Shown one piece after another: positions 1-8,947 of a DNA stretch of 64,000 nucleotides (within the stretch, counting starts at the first letter, position 1; the number at the start of each line of letters is the position of its first letter). A program made the position numbers and the translations under genes. Source of the DNA: JANMJD01 sp963828405 (GTDB lineage Bacteria > Actinomycetota > Acidimicrobiia > Acidimicrobiales > Ilumatobacteraceae); assembly GCA_963828405.1 (NCBI GenBank), contig CAWHEG010000031.1:2170001-2234000 (forward strand), written 5' to 3'. Below the pieces are notes generated by a model. It was not told where the DNA came from. It was given only the letters and a program-made list of their open reading frames with translations, and searched no databases.

Positions 1-268
1 GGCGGTGCGAGCGCCGGGCCGCCGCGGTGACGAAGGGGGAGGCGAGCAGACCGACCCCGCCCGCCGCGGCGATCATCCCCTTGAGCTGTCCCGATGCGCC
101 GAACCGGGTGATCGCGATGGTCAGCAGGACCGAGGTCTCGAGCGGTAGGAGCACGCCCAGCGGCACCGAGCGGGCCAGATCGGCGACCTGGGTGCGGTGC
201 ACGATGCTCGGATCGTCACTCGGATGCCGCTCGGCGAAGGGCGGTCCGTGAGTCACGATCGTCGGCAC
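1..268 (-). CDS. MFS-type transporter, N-terminal part (cut by window edge)
   Basis: Only the first ~89 residues are present; the gene runs off the left edge. A short polar N-terminus is followed by a hydrophobic segment (LGVLLPLETSVLL) and then a GxxGxxKG turn (GASGQLKGMIAAAGG) leading into a second hydrophobic stretch. That layout resembles the first two helices of major facilitator superfamily permeases. It would act in the cytoplasmic membrane; no substrate can be inferred. Two in-frame GTG codons are four codons apart (268 and 256) and neither has a good ribosome site, so the start is uncertain. It is transcribed away from the sulfatase gene, so the gap between them should hold divergent promoters. 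Confidence 0.5.
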   Translation of the reverse strand, partial: MPTIVTHGPPFAERHPSDDPSIVHRTQVADLARSVPLGVLLPLETSVLLTIAITRFGASGQLKGMIAAAGGVGLLASPFVTAAARRSHR

Positions 269-449
269 GTCTCGGCGGTGATCGCCCCGACGCTACCAAG
301 GCCCTGCCGCCGATCGAGGAGCATCCACGCCCCGCCGCCGCCGGGGGCCGTGGATGACACGCAGGGGTGGTGGAACGCCAGAACCCCGGATGCGATCGAC
401 CGCCGCCGCCGGGGTCGTCGGCGGGCCGAGGGGGCTGCGACACTGCGCG

Positions 450-2072
450 ATGCCCGAAGATGCCCGGCCGGCCGACGGAGCGCCCGCCCGGATGCCCCGC
501 CACGTCGTGGTCGTGCTGCTCGACTCGCTCAACCGGCACATGCTCGGCTCGTACGGCGGCGACGAGTTCGAGACGCCCAACCTCGATCGGTTCGCCCGCG
601 ACCATGCGGTGCGCTTCACCGGCCATGTGACGGGCTCGCTGCCGTGCATGCCTGCCCGCCACGACATCCTCTGCGGAGCGCTCGACTTCCTGTGGAAGCC
701 CTGGGGGTCGGTCGAGCTGTGGGAGGCCCCGGTCACCCGGCTGCTCGACCATGCCGGGGTGACGACGATGCTCGTCACCGACCACCCCCACCTGTTCGAG
801 ACCGGCGGCGAGAACTACCACACCGACTTCTTCGGCTGGGAGTACCTGCGGGGCCACGAGGGCGATCCGTGGAGGACCTACCGGGATCCCTCGTGGATCG
901 GCTCGCCGACCACGGCGCCCGCCGGCACGGGTGACTGGTACTGGCGACGGACCCGCGGCGTCGACATGCCGGAGCGGGCCTACGACCGGGCCCGCACCTT
1001 CTTCCGCGCCGAGGAGGACTTCCCCGGACCGCGGACGATGTCGAGCGCCGCCCACTGGCTGCGCGAGGCGGCCCCCCACCACGACCGTTGGTTCCTGTTC
1101 GTCGACGAGTTCGATCCCCACGAACCGTTCGACACGCCCGAGCCGTGGACGGGGCGCTACGAGGACGGCGGCTGGGACGGCGAGCGGATCATCTGGCCGC
1201 CCTACGACGACGGCGCCATCGCCCAAGGGCGGCTCACCGAGGCGGAGGGCCGCCACATCCGCGCCAACTACGGCGCGAAGCTGTCGATGATCGACCACTG
1301 GTTCGGCGAGGTGCTCGCCGCCCTCGACGCCGGGGAGATGTGGCAGGACACGGCGGTGATCGTCTGCACCGACCATGGCCACTACCTGGGGGAACGGCGC
1401 CGCGGGCGCGACGTGTGGGGCAAGCCCGGGGTGCCCCAGTTCGAGCCGCTCGGCCACATCCCGCTGCTCGTCCACTGGCCCGGGGCGCCCCCGGGCACGA
1501 CCTGCGACGCGCTGACCACCAACGTCGACCTGCATGCCACGATCTGTGACGTGTTCGGAGTCACCGCCGGCCACCGCACCCATGGCACGTCACTCGTGCC
1601 GCTGCTCATCCGGGAGGCGCCGGCGATCCGCGAGTGGGCGATCGGGGGCGTCTACGGCAACTGGGTGCAGGTCACCGACGGCGTCCGCAAGTACGCCCGG
1701 GCGCCGATCGGCGACGGCTTCCCGATGGCGATGTGGTCGAACCGCTGGTCGACGATGCCGGTGCACGGGGTGACGGTTCCGCTGTTGCCCGTTCCCGACG
1801 ACCGGGCGACCCTCGAGCGGATGCCCGGGTCGACGATCCCGGTCATCCGTCAGCCGTTCCGCCCCGGTGATCTCGTCCCGTTCTGGGCCGGGAGCGCCCG
1901 CATCGTCGGCGACCACCACCTGTACGACCTCTCCGTCGACCCCGACGAAGGCGAGAACCGCGTCGGTGAGGCCGTCGAGGCCGAGATGATCGAGGTGCTG
2001 CACACCGCATTGCGCTCTGTGGACGCCCCCGCCGAGCAGTACGCCCGATTGGGCCTCGTCGCGCCGGCCTGA
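450..2072 (+). CDS. Type I sulfatase (formylglycine-dependent)
   Basis: A 540-residue sulfatase of the alkaline-phosphatase superfamily, which hydrolyses sulfate esters. From the chosen ATG, the N-terminus reads VVVVLLDSLNRHMLGSYGG, the usual first metal-binding strand with its Asp. Cys66 lies in CMPAR, the CxPxR sequence that a formylglycine-generating enzyme converts to the catalytic residue. A later metal site is visible as CTDHGHYLGE. There is no signal peptide, so it is probably cytoplasmic. The reading frame is open 32 codons further upstream, but that extension is Arg/Gly-rich and unconserved in style, so the ATG was preferred. A Met 14 codons later is also possible. No sulfatase-maturating enzyme is in the window. 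The substrate is unknown. Confidence 0.88.
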   Translation: MPEDARPADGAPARMPRHVVVVLLDSLNRHMLGSYGGDEFETPNLDRFARDHAVRFTGHVTGSLPCMPARHDILCGALDFLWKPWGSVELWEAPVTRLLDHAGVTTMLVTDHPHLFETGGENYHTDFFGWEYLRGHEGDPWRTYRDPSWIGSPTTAPAGTGDWYWRRTRGVDMPERAYDRARTFFRAEEDFPGPRTMSSAAHWLREAAPHHDRWFLFVDEFDPHEPFDTPEPWTGRYEDGGWDGERIIWPPYDDGAIAQGRLTEAEGRHIRANYGAKLSMIDHWFGEVLAALDAGEMWQDTAVIVCTDHGHYLGERRRGRDVWGKPGVPQFEPLGHIPLLVHWPGAPPGTTCDALTTNVDLHATICDVFGVTAGHRTHGTSLVPLLIREAPAIREWAIGGVYGNWVQVTDGVRKYARAPIGDGFPMAMWSNRWSTMPVHGVTVPLLPVPDDRATLERMPGSTIPVIRQPFRPGDLVPFWAGSARIVGDHHLYDLSVDPDEGENRVGEAVEAEMIEVLHTALRSVDAPAEQYARLGLVAPA

Positions 2073-2176
2073 TTCTGCGGTGCTCCGATCGCCCGGCGCT
2101 CCCGTGCGTCGGTGGAACCGGTGCTCTGCTACGCACGGGCGGGGAGATACCTCGCACATCATCCGGGGGACATCGA

Positions 2177-2183
2177 AGGAGGA
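2177..2183 (+). promoter_or_regulatory. Strong Shine-Dalgarno site for the SnoaL-like gene
   Basis: AAGGAGG lies 5 bases before the ATG of the duplicated SnoaL-like gene. It is one of the most canonical ribosome sites in the window and fixes the start of that gene. Confidence 0.8.
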
Positions 2184-2188
2184 CCACC

Positions 2189-3073
2189 ATGTCGGAGCTG
2201 GGCATCGGCGACCGTTTCGGTCGCGACGAGGTCGCCGCCGCGTTCGAGGACTTCCGGCGCAGGGGTGTGGGCACTCACGACTGGCCGGCATGGGCGGCGA
2301 TCTTCACCGACGACGCGCTCTACGAGGAGCACCACCTCGGGGTGTTCCGTGGTCGGGTGGCCGTGTCGGAGTGGATCGTGGCGACGATGGCCGACTTCCC
2401 GTCGATGACGTTGTGGATCGAGTGGGCGGTGATCGACGGTGACCACATCTGCTTCTACATCTGGAACAACCTGCCCGACCCGGCCGGGGGTGGGACGCGC
2501 TACGGCTTCCCGAACACGACGGTGCTGCGCTACGCCGGGGACGGGCGCTTCGACTGGGAGGCCGACTTCTACAACCCGGCCGACGCCGAGCGCGTCTTCG
2601 GCGCCTGGCTGCAGGCGGGTGGCCGCAAGCAGACGCCGCCGGACCGTTCGCTGCAGGGGATCGCCGACTGGGCACCCGAGCCCCCGGCCGGCACCAGCGG
2701 CCGGGCCGAGATCGAGCGCGAGTTCCAGGCCTACCGGGGGCGAGGGGCGCGAGCGGTGGCCACCGGGGACTGGGACCAGTGGGCCGACCAGTTCACCGAC
2801 GACGCCCGGTACCTCGAGCACCACTACGGCCGGTTCTCCGGCCAGGACGCCATCCGGGGGTGGATCACCGGGGTGATGAAGCCGTTCCCGACGATGGAGT
2901 TCCCGCTGCGGGTGGCGCTGATCGAGGGCAACCGAGTCTGTGCGGTGATCCCCAACGTGCTGCCCGACCCGACGGGTGGTGACGGGTACTACGGCTTCGA
3001 CGTCAACGTCATCCTCCACTACGCCGGTGGCGGCCGGTGGAGCTACGAGGAGGACGTCTACAACCCCGCGTGA
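2189..3073 (+). CDS. Tandem SnoaL/NTF2-like domain protein
   Basis: A 294-residue protein made of two copies of an NTF2/SnoaL-like fold, roughly residues 10-130 and 170-294. The copies align clearly: W(A/D)xxFTDDAxYxEHH, then a Trp-Ile helix (SEWIVATM / RGWITGVM), FP(S/T)M, NxLPDPxGG and YGF, ending in (A/E)DFYNPA / EDVYNPA. SnoaL-like proteins are small cone-shaped hydrolases, isomerases or limonene-epoxide-hydrolase-like enzymes; the conserved His pair and acidic residues would line the pocket. No signal peptide. The gene stands alone between the sulfatase and a secreted protein. The function is not predictable beyond the fold. Confidence 0.75.
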   Translation: MSELGIGDRFGRDEVAAAFEDFRRRGVGTHDWPAWAAIFTDDALYEEHHLGVFRGRVAVSEWIVATMADFPSMTLWIEWAVIDGDHICFYIWNNLPDPAGGGTRYGFPNTTVLRYAGDGRFDWEADFYNPADAERVFGAWLQAGGRKQTPPDRSLQGIADWAPEPPAGTSGRAEIEREFQAYRGRGARAVATGDWDQWADQFTDDARYLEHHYGRFSGQDAIRGWITGVMKPFPTMEFPLRVALIEGNRVCAVIPNVLPDPTGGDGYYGFDVNVILHYAGGGRWSYEEDVYNPA

Positions 3074-3261
3074 GGCCGAGGCCGCCGTGGGGCGGTGGGT
3101 CAAGGCTGGGGGCCTGATGCCTGGGTAGTTGGCTCGATCCCTCCTCTATGTATTCGTAAGACTACGTAGAGAGATAAGAGAGACGATAGGACCAGGTTGT
3201 TCCCTCCGAAACCGATGAATCGAGCGACTCATTGCCACTATGTGCAGGATATCCCTACGCT
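3074..3261. other. AT-richer intergenic stretch upstream of secreted protein
   Basis: About 190 bases without a gene. The middle part (around 3145-3200) is conspicuously richer in A/T than the surroundings, with purine-rich runs (GAGAGATAAGAGAGACG). It probably carries the promoter of the following secreted-protein gene, but I could not assign reliable -35/-10 boxes. Confidence 0.4.
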
Positions 3262-3894
3262 ATGTGCATGATCTCGTCACAGCACCTCCCCCACGGCACT
3301 TCTTCCCGTCAGACTCCATCGTCGGAGGCCTCGCCGAACCGTCGTCGCTCGGCGCGTCGGACCGCCGGTGGGCTCCTCGGCGTCGTCATCGCCGCAGCGG
3401 CCGTCGCCTCGCCGGCGTGGGCCACCGAGATCGCCTCTCCCGGTGGCGGCGAGACGCTGAAGGTGATGCCCGGTGACACCGTCCTCGCCGGCTACGACTT
3501 CACCATCGCCGGCAACAGCACGGCGGTGACCGTCAAGTGGTCCCACCCGACCGCGGTGTTCAACTTCACCTGCGCCAACGGTCGCTCGGGTTCGTTCACG
3601 ATCGCCATGCCCGACTACACCGTGACCGTCTCCGACAGCAAGTGGTACCCGACCGGCGATCAGCACAACGCCCTCGCCTACCAGGGTTCGATCGTCGCCC
3701 CCGACGGCTGCGGCGACGGCACGCTGATGAAGATGCGCAGCCAGGGGATCTTCACCGCCGATGCCTCGTCGAGCCCCGCCGGCCGGAAGGTCAACTACCG
3801 CTTCCACAACAGCAACAACACCTCGGGGTCCTGGAGCTCGACCAAGTCGGTCATCACCAGCGAGCTGGCTCCGTCGGATCCGTACGAGCTGTAG
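3262..3894 (+). CDS. Secreted hypothetical protein
   Basis: A ~210-residue protein of unknown function. After a Ser/Arg-rich N-region (RRSARR) comes a classic Sec signal peptide core (GGLLGVVIAAAAVASPAWA) with predicted cleavage after AWA. The mature part is Thr/Ser/Asn-rich with predicted beta strands (DTVLAGYDFTIAGNSTAVTV), two Cys (FTCANG and DGCGDG) that could form a disulfide, and ends in SDPYEL. I do not recognise the family. The start is uncertain: ATGs at 3262 and 3268 are both plausible, and a TTG 10 codons earlier is in frame. A strong hairpin follows the stop, so it is probably a single-gene transcript. Confidence 0.6.
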   Translation: MCMISSQHLPHGTSSRQTPSSEASPNRRRSARRTAGGLLGVVIAAAAVASPAWATEIASPGGGETLKVMPGDTVLAGYDFTIAGNSTAVTVKWSHPTAVFNFTCANGRSGSFTIAMPDYTVTVSDSKWYPTGDQHNALAYQGSIVAPDGCGDGTLMKMRSQGIFTADASSSPAGRKVNYRFHNSNNTSGSWSSTKSVITSELAPSDPYEL

Positions 3895-3907
3895 CCAACC
3901 GTCGTCG

Positions 3908-3939
3908 AGTGCGGGCGTCCTGGACCGGGCGCCCGCACT
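3908..3939 (+). terminator. Intrinsic-terminator-like hairpin
   Basis: A perfect 10-bp inverted repeat (AGTGCGGGCG ... CGCCCGCACT) with a 12-base loop lies 13 bases after the secreted-protein stop codon. It ends in TT but has no long U-tract, as is common in GC-rich actinobacteria. It separates this gene from the oxidoreductase downstream. Confidence 0.7.
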
Positions 3940-3997
3940 TGCGCGTCCGGGCGCCGCGGGCCGACCGCGACAGGAGCCACCCCGTACGCTCGGCGCC

Positions 3998-6460
3998 ATG
4001 TCGAACAGCGATCCCGAACTTCCCCGGCGTGCCCGAGTGGTGGTCGTCGGCGGAGGGGTCATCGGCTGCTCGGTCGCCTACCACCTGGCCCTGATGGGCT
4101 GGAACGACGTGGTGCTGCTCGAACGCGACCGGCTCACCTCGGGCACCACCTGGCATGCAGCCGGCCTGATGGTCACCTTCGGCTCGCTGTCGGAGACGTC
4201 GACCGAGATGCGTCGGTACACCCGCGACCTCTATGCCCGGCTGGAGGCCGAGACCGGCCAGGCCACCGGTCTGGCGCAGGTCGGGTTCATCGAGCTCGCC
4301 GCCGACGCCGACCGCCTCGAGGAGTACCGGCGAGTCTCGGCCTTCAACCGGTACTGTGGCGTCGACGTCCACGAGATCTCGCCGGGCGAGGTCGCCGAGA
4401 TGTTCCCGCTGGCGCGGACCGACGATCTGCTCGCCGGCTTCTACGTGGCCGAGGACGGCCGGGTGAACCCGGTCGACGTGACGATGGCGCTGGCCAAGGG
4501 GGCCCGCCAGCGTGGGGTACGGATCGTCGAGGGGGTCACCGTCACCGACGTGCTGCGCCACCGCGGTGCCGTCACCGGCGTCCGCACCCCTCTCGGTGAG
4601 ATCGAGGCCGAGTTCGTCGTCAACTGCGCCGGGATGTGGGCCCGCCAGATCGGGGAACGGATCGGCGTCAACGTCCCGCTGCAGGCCGCCGAGCACTACT
4701 ACCTGATCACCGAGCAGATCGAGGGCCTGTCGCGCGACTGGCCGGTGATCGAGGATCCCGGCTCGTACGGCTACTACCGCGAGGAGGTCGGCGGTCTGAT
4801 GATCGGGCTGTTCGAGCCGGTGTGCGCCCCCTGGAACGTCGGGCGGATCCCCGACGACTGCTCGTTCGCCGACCTCGCCCCCGACTGGGACCGGATGGGT
4901 CCGTACCTCGAGAAGGCGATGCAACGGGTGCCGATCTCGCTCGAGACGGGGATCCGCAAGTTCTTCTGCGGGCCGGAGAGCTTCACCCCCGATCTCCAGC
5001 CTGTCGTCGGCGAGGCGCCCGAGTTGCGCAACTACTTCGTCGCCGCCGGCCTCAACTCCGTCGGCATCCTCACCGGCGGCGGGATGGGAAGGCTCGTCGC
5101 CCACTGGGTGGTCAACGGCCGGCCCGACTGCGATGTGACGGGCATCAACATCGACCGCCTGCAGCGCTACCAGGCCAACCCGGAGTACCGCCGCACCCGC
5201 ACCGTCGAGTCCCTCGGCAACGTCTACACCTGCCACTACCCCGGCAAGTCGATGCGCACCGCCCGCGACGCGCGGCGGTCACCACTCCACGACCGGCTGG
5301 CCGCCCAGGGCGCCTACTTCCGCGATGTCAGCGGCTGGGAGTCGCCGGACTGGTACGCCGGGTTGGGTCGGACACCCGAACCGGGCGAGCTGACCTGGGG
5401 ACGTCCGGCGTACTTCGGGCAGTGGGCTGCCGAGCACGAGGCGGCCCGCACGGGCGTGATCGTGATGGACATGTCGTTCATGTCCAAGTTCCTGGTCCAG
5501 GGCCGCGATGCCGGCCGGCTGCTCAATCGGCTGTCGACCGCCGATGTCGACGCCGGGACCGGCCGGATCGCCTACACCCAGTGGCTCAACGAGGGCGGAA
5601 CGCTCGAGGCCGATCTCACGGTGGCCAAGCTCGCCGACGACCGGTTCTGGGTGGTGGCCACCGACACGGCCCACCGCCACGTCGAGACCTGGATGCATCG
5701 CCACATCGGCGACGCCCACGTGACGGTCAGCGACGTGACATCGGGGTGGGCGCAGCTCAACGTGCAGGGGCCCCGGTCACGGGCGCTGTTGGAGTCCCTG
5801 ACCACCGCCGACCTCGCGGACGGGGACTTCCCCTTCCGCGACGCCCAGGAGATCGACATCGGCTTCGCCCGGGTGCTCTGCGTGCGGATCACCTACCTGG
5901 GAGAACTGGGCTACGAGCTGTACATCCCTGCCGACCAGGCCGTTCACGTCTACGACCTGATCACCTCCGCCGGTGCGGGCTTCGGACTGCGTCACGCCGG
6001 TCTACGGGCGCTGGGCAGCCTGCGCATCGAGAAGGCCTACCGGGACTACGGCCACGACGTCGACAACACCGACCCCCTCGACGAGGTCGGGCTCGGGTTC
6101 ACCGCCGACCTCGCCAAGCCCGACGGCTTCATCGGACGCGAGGCGCTCGTCGCCCGCCGCGCCGCCGGGCCCGTCCCGCGCCGCCTGACCCAGGTCCTCG
6201 TCACCGATTCCAGGCCGCTGATGCACCACGCCGAGGTCGTCCACCGCAACGGCCGTGCCGTCGGCTACGTCCGGGCCGCGTCCTATGGTCACACGCTGGG
6301 GGGCGCGGTCGGGTTGGCGATGGTCGAGGCCGGAGAGCCGATATCGGCCGCCTGGATCGAGGCGGGGGAGTGGGAGGTCGAGATCGTCGATCGGCGCTAC
6401 CCGGCCCGGGCCTCGCTGCGACCCCTCTACGACCCGACGAACGCGCGCATCCACGGCTGA
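3998..6460 (+). CDS. FAD-dependent dimethylglycine/sarcosine dehydrogenase-type oxidoreductase with GcvT domain
   Basis: An 820-residue fusion typical of mammalian-type dimethylglycine/sarcosine dehydrogenases. The N-terminal half is a DAO-type FAD domain with the dinucleotide motif VVVVGGGVIG at residues 14-23. TTWHAAGL contains His53, which matches the histidine covalently attached to FAD in dimethylglycine dehydrogenase. The C-terminal ~400 residues are aminomethyltransferase (GcvT-like) sequence that passes the released one-carbon unit to tetrahydrofolate; GELGYELYIP is characteristic. Expected reaction: oxidative N-demethylation of a methylated glycine or related amine, cytoplasmic. The ATG at 3998 was chosen because upstream codons overlap the terminator hairpin. 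The exact substrate (dimethylglycine, sarcosine or another N-methyl compound) cannot be read from sequence. Confidence 0.9.
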   Translation: MSNSDPELPRRARVVVVGGGVIGCSVAYHLALMGWNDVVLLERDRLTSGTTWHAAGLMVTFGSLSETSTEMRRYTRDLYARLEAETGQATGLAQVGFIELAADADRLEEYRRVSAFNRYCGVDVHEISPGEVAEMFPLARTDDLLAGFYVAEDGRVNPVDVTMALAKGARQRGVRIVEGVTVTDVLRHRGAVTGVRTPLGEIEAEFVVNCAGMWARQIGERIGVNVPLQAAEHYYLITEQIEGLSRDWPVIEDPGSYGYYREEVGGLMIGLFEPVCAPWNVGRIPDDCSFADLAPDWDRMGPYLEKAMQRVPISLETGIRKFFCGPESFTPDLQPVVGEAPELRNYFVAAGLNSVGILTGGGMGRLVAHWVVNGRPDCDVTGINIDRLQRYQANPEYRRTRTVESLGNVYTCHYPGKSMRTARDARRSPLHDRLAAQGAYFRDVSGWESPDWYAGLGRTPEPGELTWGRPAYFGQWAAEHEAARTGVIVMDMSFMSKFLVQGRDAGRLLNRLSTADVDAGTGRIAYTQWLNEGGTLEADLTVAKLADDRFWVVATDTAHRHVETWMHRHIGDAHVTVSDVTSGWAQLNVQGPRSRALLESLTTADLADGDFPFRDAQEIDIGFARVLCVRITYLGELGYELYIPADQAVHVYDLITSAGAGFGLRHAGLRALGSLRIEKAYRDYGHDVDNTDPLDEVGLGFTADLAKPDGFIGREALVARRAAGPVPRRLTQVLVTDSRPLMHHAEVVHRNGRAVGYVRAASYGHTLGGAVGLAMVEAGEPISAAWIEAGEWEVEIVDRRYPARASLRPLYDPTNARIHG

Positions 6461-6590
6461 CAGCACCCGCGTCGTTGACGGGACCCGGGCAGAGCATTAC
6501 GGTTCGGCTACTTAGTCGAACTTCGTTACCCACCCCGAGGGGTTCATCCATGGAGAACATCTAGCACACGTCCTCGCGGGAGGGGATGAT

Positions 6591-7367
6591 TCAGAGGAAG
6601 CCGAGGCGGAAGAAGCCCGATCGCGATGGCTTGAACGTCCATTGCCAACCGATGTCGCAAGGTGTCCGCACGAGGCTGCGGTCGTCCGTCGTACGCACGG
6701 GCGGGAGACCCTGCTTGTAGCTGGCCATCGACTGGTGCTCGGCTCCGACGATCGTCGATCGCGTGTCCAGCAGGGGTTCGTCCGACGTGATCGACATCGT
6801 CACCCTCGAGTGCGTGGCGAGGTCGTAAGCGTTGCAGTCCAGGGTGATGAACGGGTCGAGCACCGGATCGGTCTCCCGCATCGTGGTGGTGAAGCCGACC
6901 TCCATGCTGGTGCCTCGCCTGACGTACCGATTCAGCATGTAGCGGATCTGGAAGATGCCGTTCTCCTCCTCGATGAACGTCGGCGTGCAGTCGTCGTTGA
7001 GCGGCCGGGCGTTGGCGGTGAGATCGGCGTGTCCTGCGCTCCACCGGATCCTTCCACCGGGGAAGTTGTCGGCGGGTCCGTTGACGCGGATCCGACTGCG
7101 CCGCACGACGTGGCAGTTGGTCTGGCCCCTGCTCAGGTGGAACCCGAGACTCATCGAGTCGATCTCGTAGGGCGAGTCACCCGTTCGCCGGTGGTGCCGG
7201 ATCAGTCCGTGTACACCGGCCGCGGCCACGGGTACGGCCACCGACGCTACGTGAGTGGCGCCGGTCAGTGGAAGGAATGCCGCGGGGGCGGCGATACCGG
7301 CGAGCGCCGACTCGACGGCGAACCTCCGGCCGATCCGCTTGGAGGTTTCGATCCCCTTGGTGGTCAT
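6591..7367 (-). CDS. Hypothetical protein with hydrophobic N-terminal region
   Basis: A 258-residue protein of unknown function. The ATG (MTTKGIETSKRIGRR) follows GGGAG at good spacing, and upstream in-frame codons are unlikely to be translated. Residues ~15-55 hold a basic RIGRR patch followed by a long Ala/Val/Leu stretch, compatible with a signal or membrane anchor. The remainder is polar with many Arg and Thr and two regions of beta character (GFHLSRGQTNCHVVRRSRI; GIFQIRYMLNRYVRRG). It ends close to a Phe-rich tail (SGFFRLGFL). No catalytic motif is visible and I do not recognise the family. No operon partner on this strand lies within 300 bases. Confidence 0.5.
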   Translation of the reverse strand: MTTKGIETSKRIGRRFAVESALAGIAAPAAFLPLTGATHVASVAVPVAAAGVHGLIRHHRRTGDSPYEIDSMSLGFHLSRGQTNCHVVRRSRIRVNGPADNFPGGRIRWSAGHADLTANARPLNDDCTPTFIEEENGIFQIRYMLNRYVRRGTSMEVGFTTTMRETDPVLDPFITLDCNAYDLATHSRVTMSITSDEPLLDTRSTIVGAEHQSMASYKQGLPPVRTTDDRSLVRTPCDIGWQWTFKPSRSGFFRLGFL

Positions 7368-7669
7368 GGTGGTGCTCCCGCCTCGAGATGACCAATGGCA
7401 CTCAACGTGGTCAGCTAGCGCTGCAATGCCCACTGTAGCAGCCAGTCGGAGATCCAACACTACGCGGAGTGGCAAGATTGGCCCTTATCCGGCGGTCGAG
7501 GAGCACGTGACGTGGTGGAAAAGCCACACTGGGCCTAGCTCCTTGTGCCGCGGTCGCAGGGTAGTAGAGGCTGACCGGGAGTGGGACCACGGGCGCTCGG
7601 CGTGGATCGTCATGCCACCCGCCGACGCCGGCACTCGTCCGCCGAGCGGTCCTGCGGCGGCACAGCCCG
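7368..7669. other. Intergenic region, no gene seen
   Basis: About 300 bases between two leftward genes. The frames here are short and have no ribosome site. It should contain the promoter of the hypothetical protein and the 3' end of the SGNH hydrolase transcript. I see no convincing hairpin or RNA gene. Confidence 0.4.
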
Positions 7670-8869
7670 TCAGGTGAGCGTCATGTTGGGCTCGCCGCCG
7701 GCGTTCAGCCCGGTACCGCGGGTGCACTTGCCACCCCTGGGCGCACCGGCGTTGTACGCCTGGCGCACGCAGTTGCGCAGCGCCATCTCGCCCCAGTAGT
7801 TCGGGTGCAGCGATTCCTGGACGTAGTAGGGGCCGAACACCGTGGACACCGTGCGGATCTGGTCGATCCACTCCGTCAGGTTGGCCGCGTTGGCCGATGT
7901 CCACGAGGCGAGGCCCGCCTCCTCGCGGAGCCCGACGGTGTTCTCGCACAGGCGCCGCCCGTTGAACGCCGCGGCGATGTCCATGATCTTCACGTTCACG
8001 CCCGAGGCGTTCGCCGCGTTCTTCACCGCGTTGTTGATCTTCACCAGCGCGGTGGCGTTGGCCCAGTTGGCGTCGTTGTTCCAGAAGCCGCATCCACCGG
8101 TCGACTGGCGGGTGAACCCGCTCTGCGAGTAGCGGAACTGGGAACCGTTGGGCACCGGCGAGGGGTAGGTCTGCACGACGATCGAGTACTGCGACGTCGT
8201 GTAGCCGGCGTTGGCCATCGCCGTCTTGACGTTGCCGATCGCCGCCGTGATCGCCGCGGTCTGGGTGCTCACGTTGGCGGTGGTGAAGTTGGCCGTCACC
8301 GAGGAGTCGTCGTTGCAGTAGTTCGGCCACAGCGACGACGAGGTGAGGAAGTCGGTGACACAGGTCTGGATGATGTCGGCGAAGTTGAAGTTGTTGCCGC
8401 CGATGGAGAGTTGGATCATCTTCACGTTGTGGGTCGTGGCGAAGTCCTGGAGCATCCTGGCCTGGCCCTGGTTGCCACCGGAGGCGTAGAAGTCGAGGCC
8501 GGGCTTGAAGTATCCGTCGGAACTGGTGAACGTCGCGGTCTTGGCACCGGAGCAGGCCAGGTTGAGGCTGTTCACCCCCCCGCCGACGACGATCTCGGCC
8601 GCCTTCGACCGATGGCAGCGGTTGATCACCTCGGCGGTGTTGGCCGCGTTGTCGTAGTACGCCGTCGACCCGAGGGCGTCGACGGATGACGACGACGAGT
8701 TGGAGTTGCCGGCCCAGCGGCCACCCTCACCGGAGATGTACGAATCGCCGACGCTGACCACCCACGGTGTCCCCACCCCCGGGCCGTCGGCGTGGGCCGG
8801 GCTCGGGGCGACGAGTGCGCCGGCACTCGTCGCGACGAGACCGATGGCAACGATGAGATGACGACGCAC
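7670..8869 (-). CDS. Secreted SGNH/GDSL hydrolase
   Basis: A 399-residue extracellular esterase/lipase-like enzyme. The GTG start sits 6 bases after a GGGGGG ribosome site and opens a Sec signal peptide (HLIVAIGLVATSAGALVAPSPAHA) with cleavage after AHA. Mature protein: block I VVSVGDSYISGEG with nucleophile Ser43, block III LSIGGNNFNF supplying oxyanion-hole Gly/Asn, and block V ESLHPNYWG supplying catalytic His. Several Cys pairs suggest disulfides, as expected outside the cell. Related actinobacterial secreted SGNH enzymes cleave acyl esters or deacetylate polysaccharides; the substrate here is not predictable. It is divergent from the EamA exporter gene with a short shared promoter region. 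Confidence 0.88.
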   Translation of the reverse strand: MRRHLIVAIGLVATSAGALVAPSPAHADGPGVGTPWVVSVGDSYISGEGGRWAGNSNSSSSSVDALGSTAYYDNAANTAEVINRCHRSKAAEIVVGGGVNSLNLACSGAKTATFTSSDGYFKPGLDFYASGGNQGQARMLQDFATTHNVKMIQLSIGGNNFNFADIIQTCVTDFLTSSSLWPNYCNDDSSVTANFTTANVSTQTAAITAAIGNVKTAMANAGYTTSQYSIVVQTYPSPVPNGSQFRYSQSGFTRQSTGGCGFWNNDANWANATALVKINNAVKNAANASGVNVKIMDIAAAFNGRRLCENTVGLREEAGLASWTSANAANLTEWIDQIRTVSTVFGPYYVQESLHPNYWGEMALRNCVRQAYNAGAPRGGKCTRGTGLNAGGEPNMTLT

Positions 8870-8947
8870 TCGAACCCCCCGTGGTTGGACGACCACATCA
8901 TAGGTTACCCATGGGTAGGCACGGAGACCCTGAAGTACGCTGCGCCG

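Noticed and set aside
216..1583. 455-codon minus-strand frame opposite the sulfatase
   Set aside because: The sulfatase has CMPAR and metal motifs in the plus frame; the opposite frame has biased composition only.
3940..3997. A glycine or other riboswitch before the dehydrogenase gene
   Set aside because: Only ~58 bases remain after the terminator hairpin, too short for a glycine riboswitch, and no aptamer core was seen.
7805..8689. 294-codon plus-strand frame inside the SGNH hydrolase
   Set aside because: No ribosome site, Val/Gly/Arg bias, and contradicted by GDS/GGNN/HPN motifs on the other strand.
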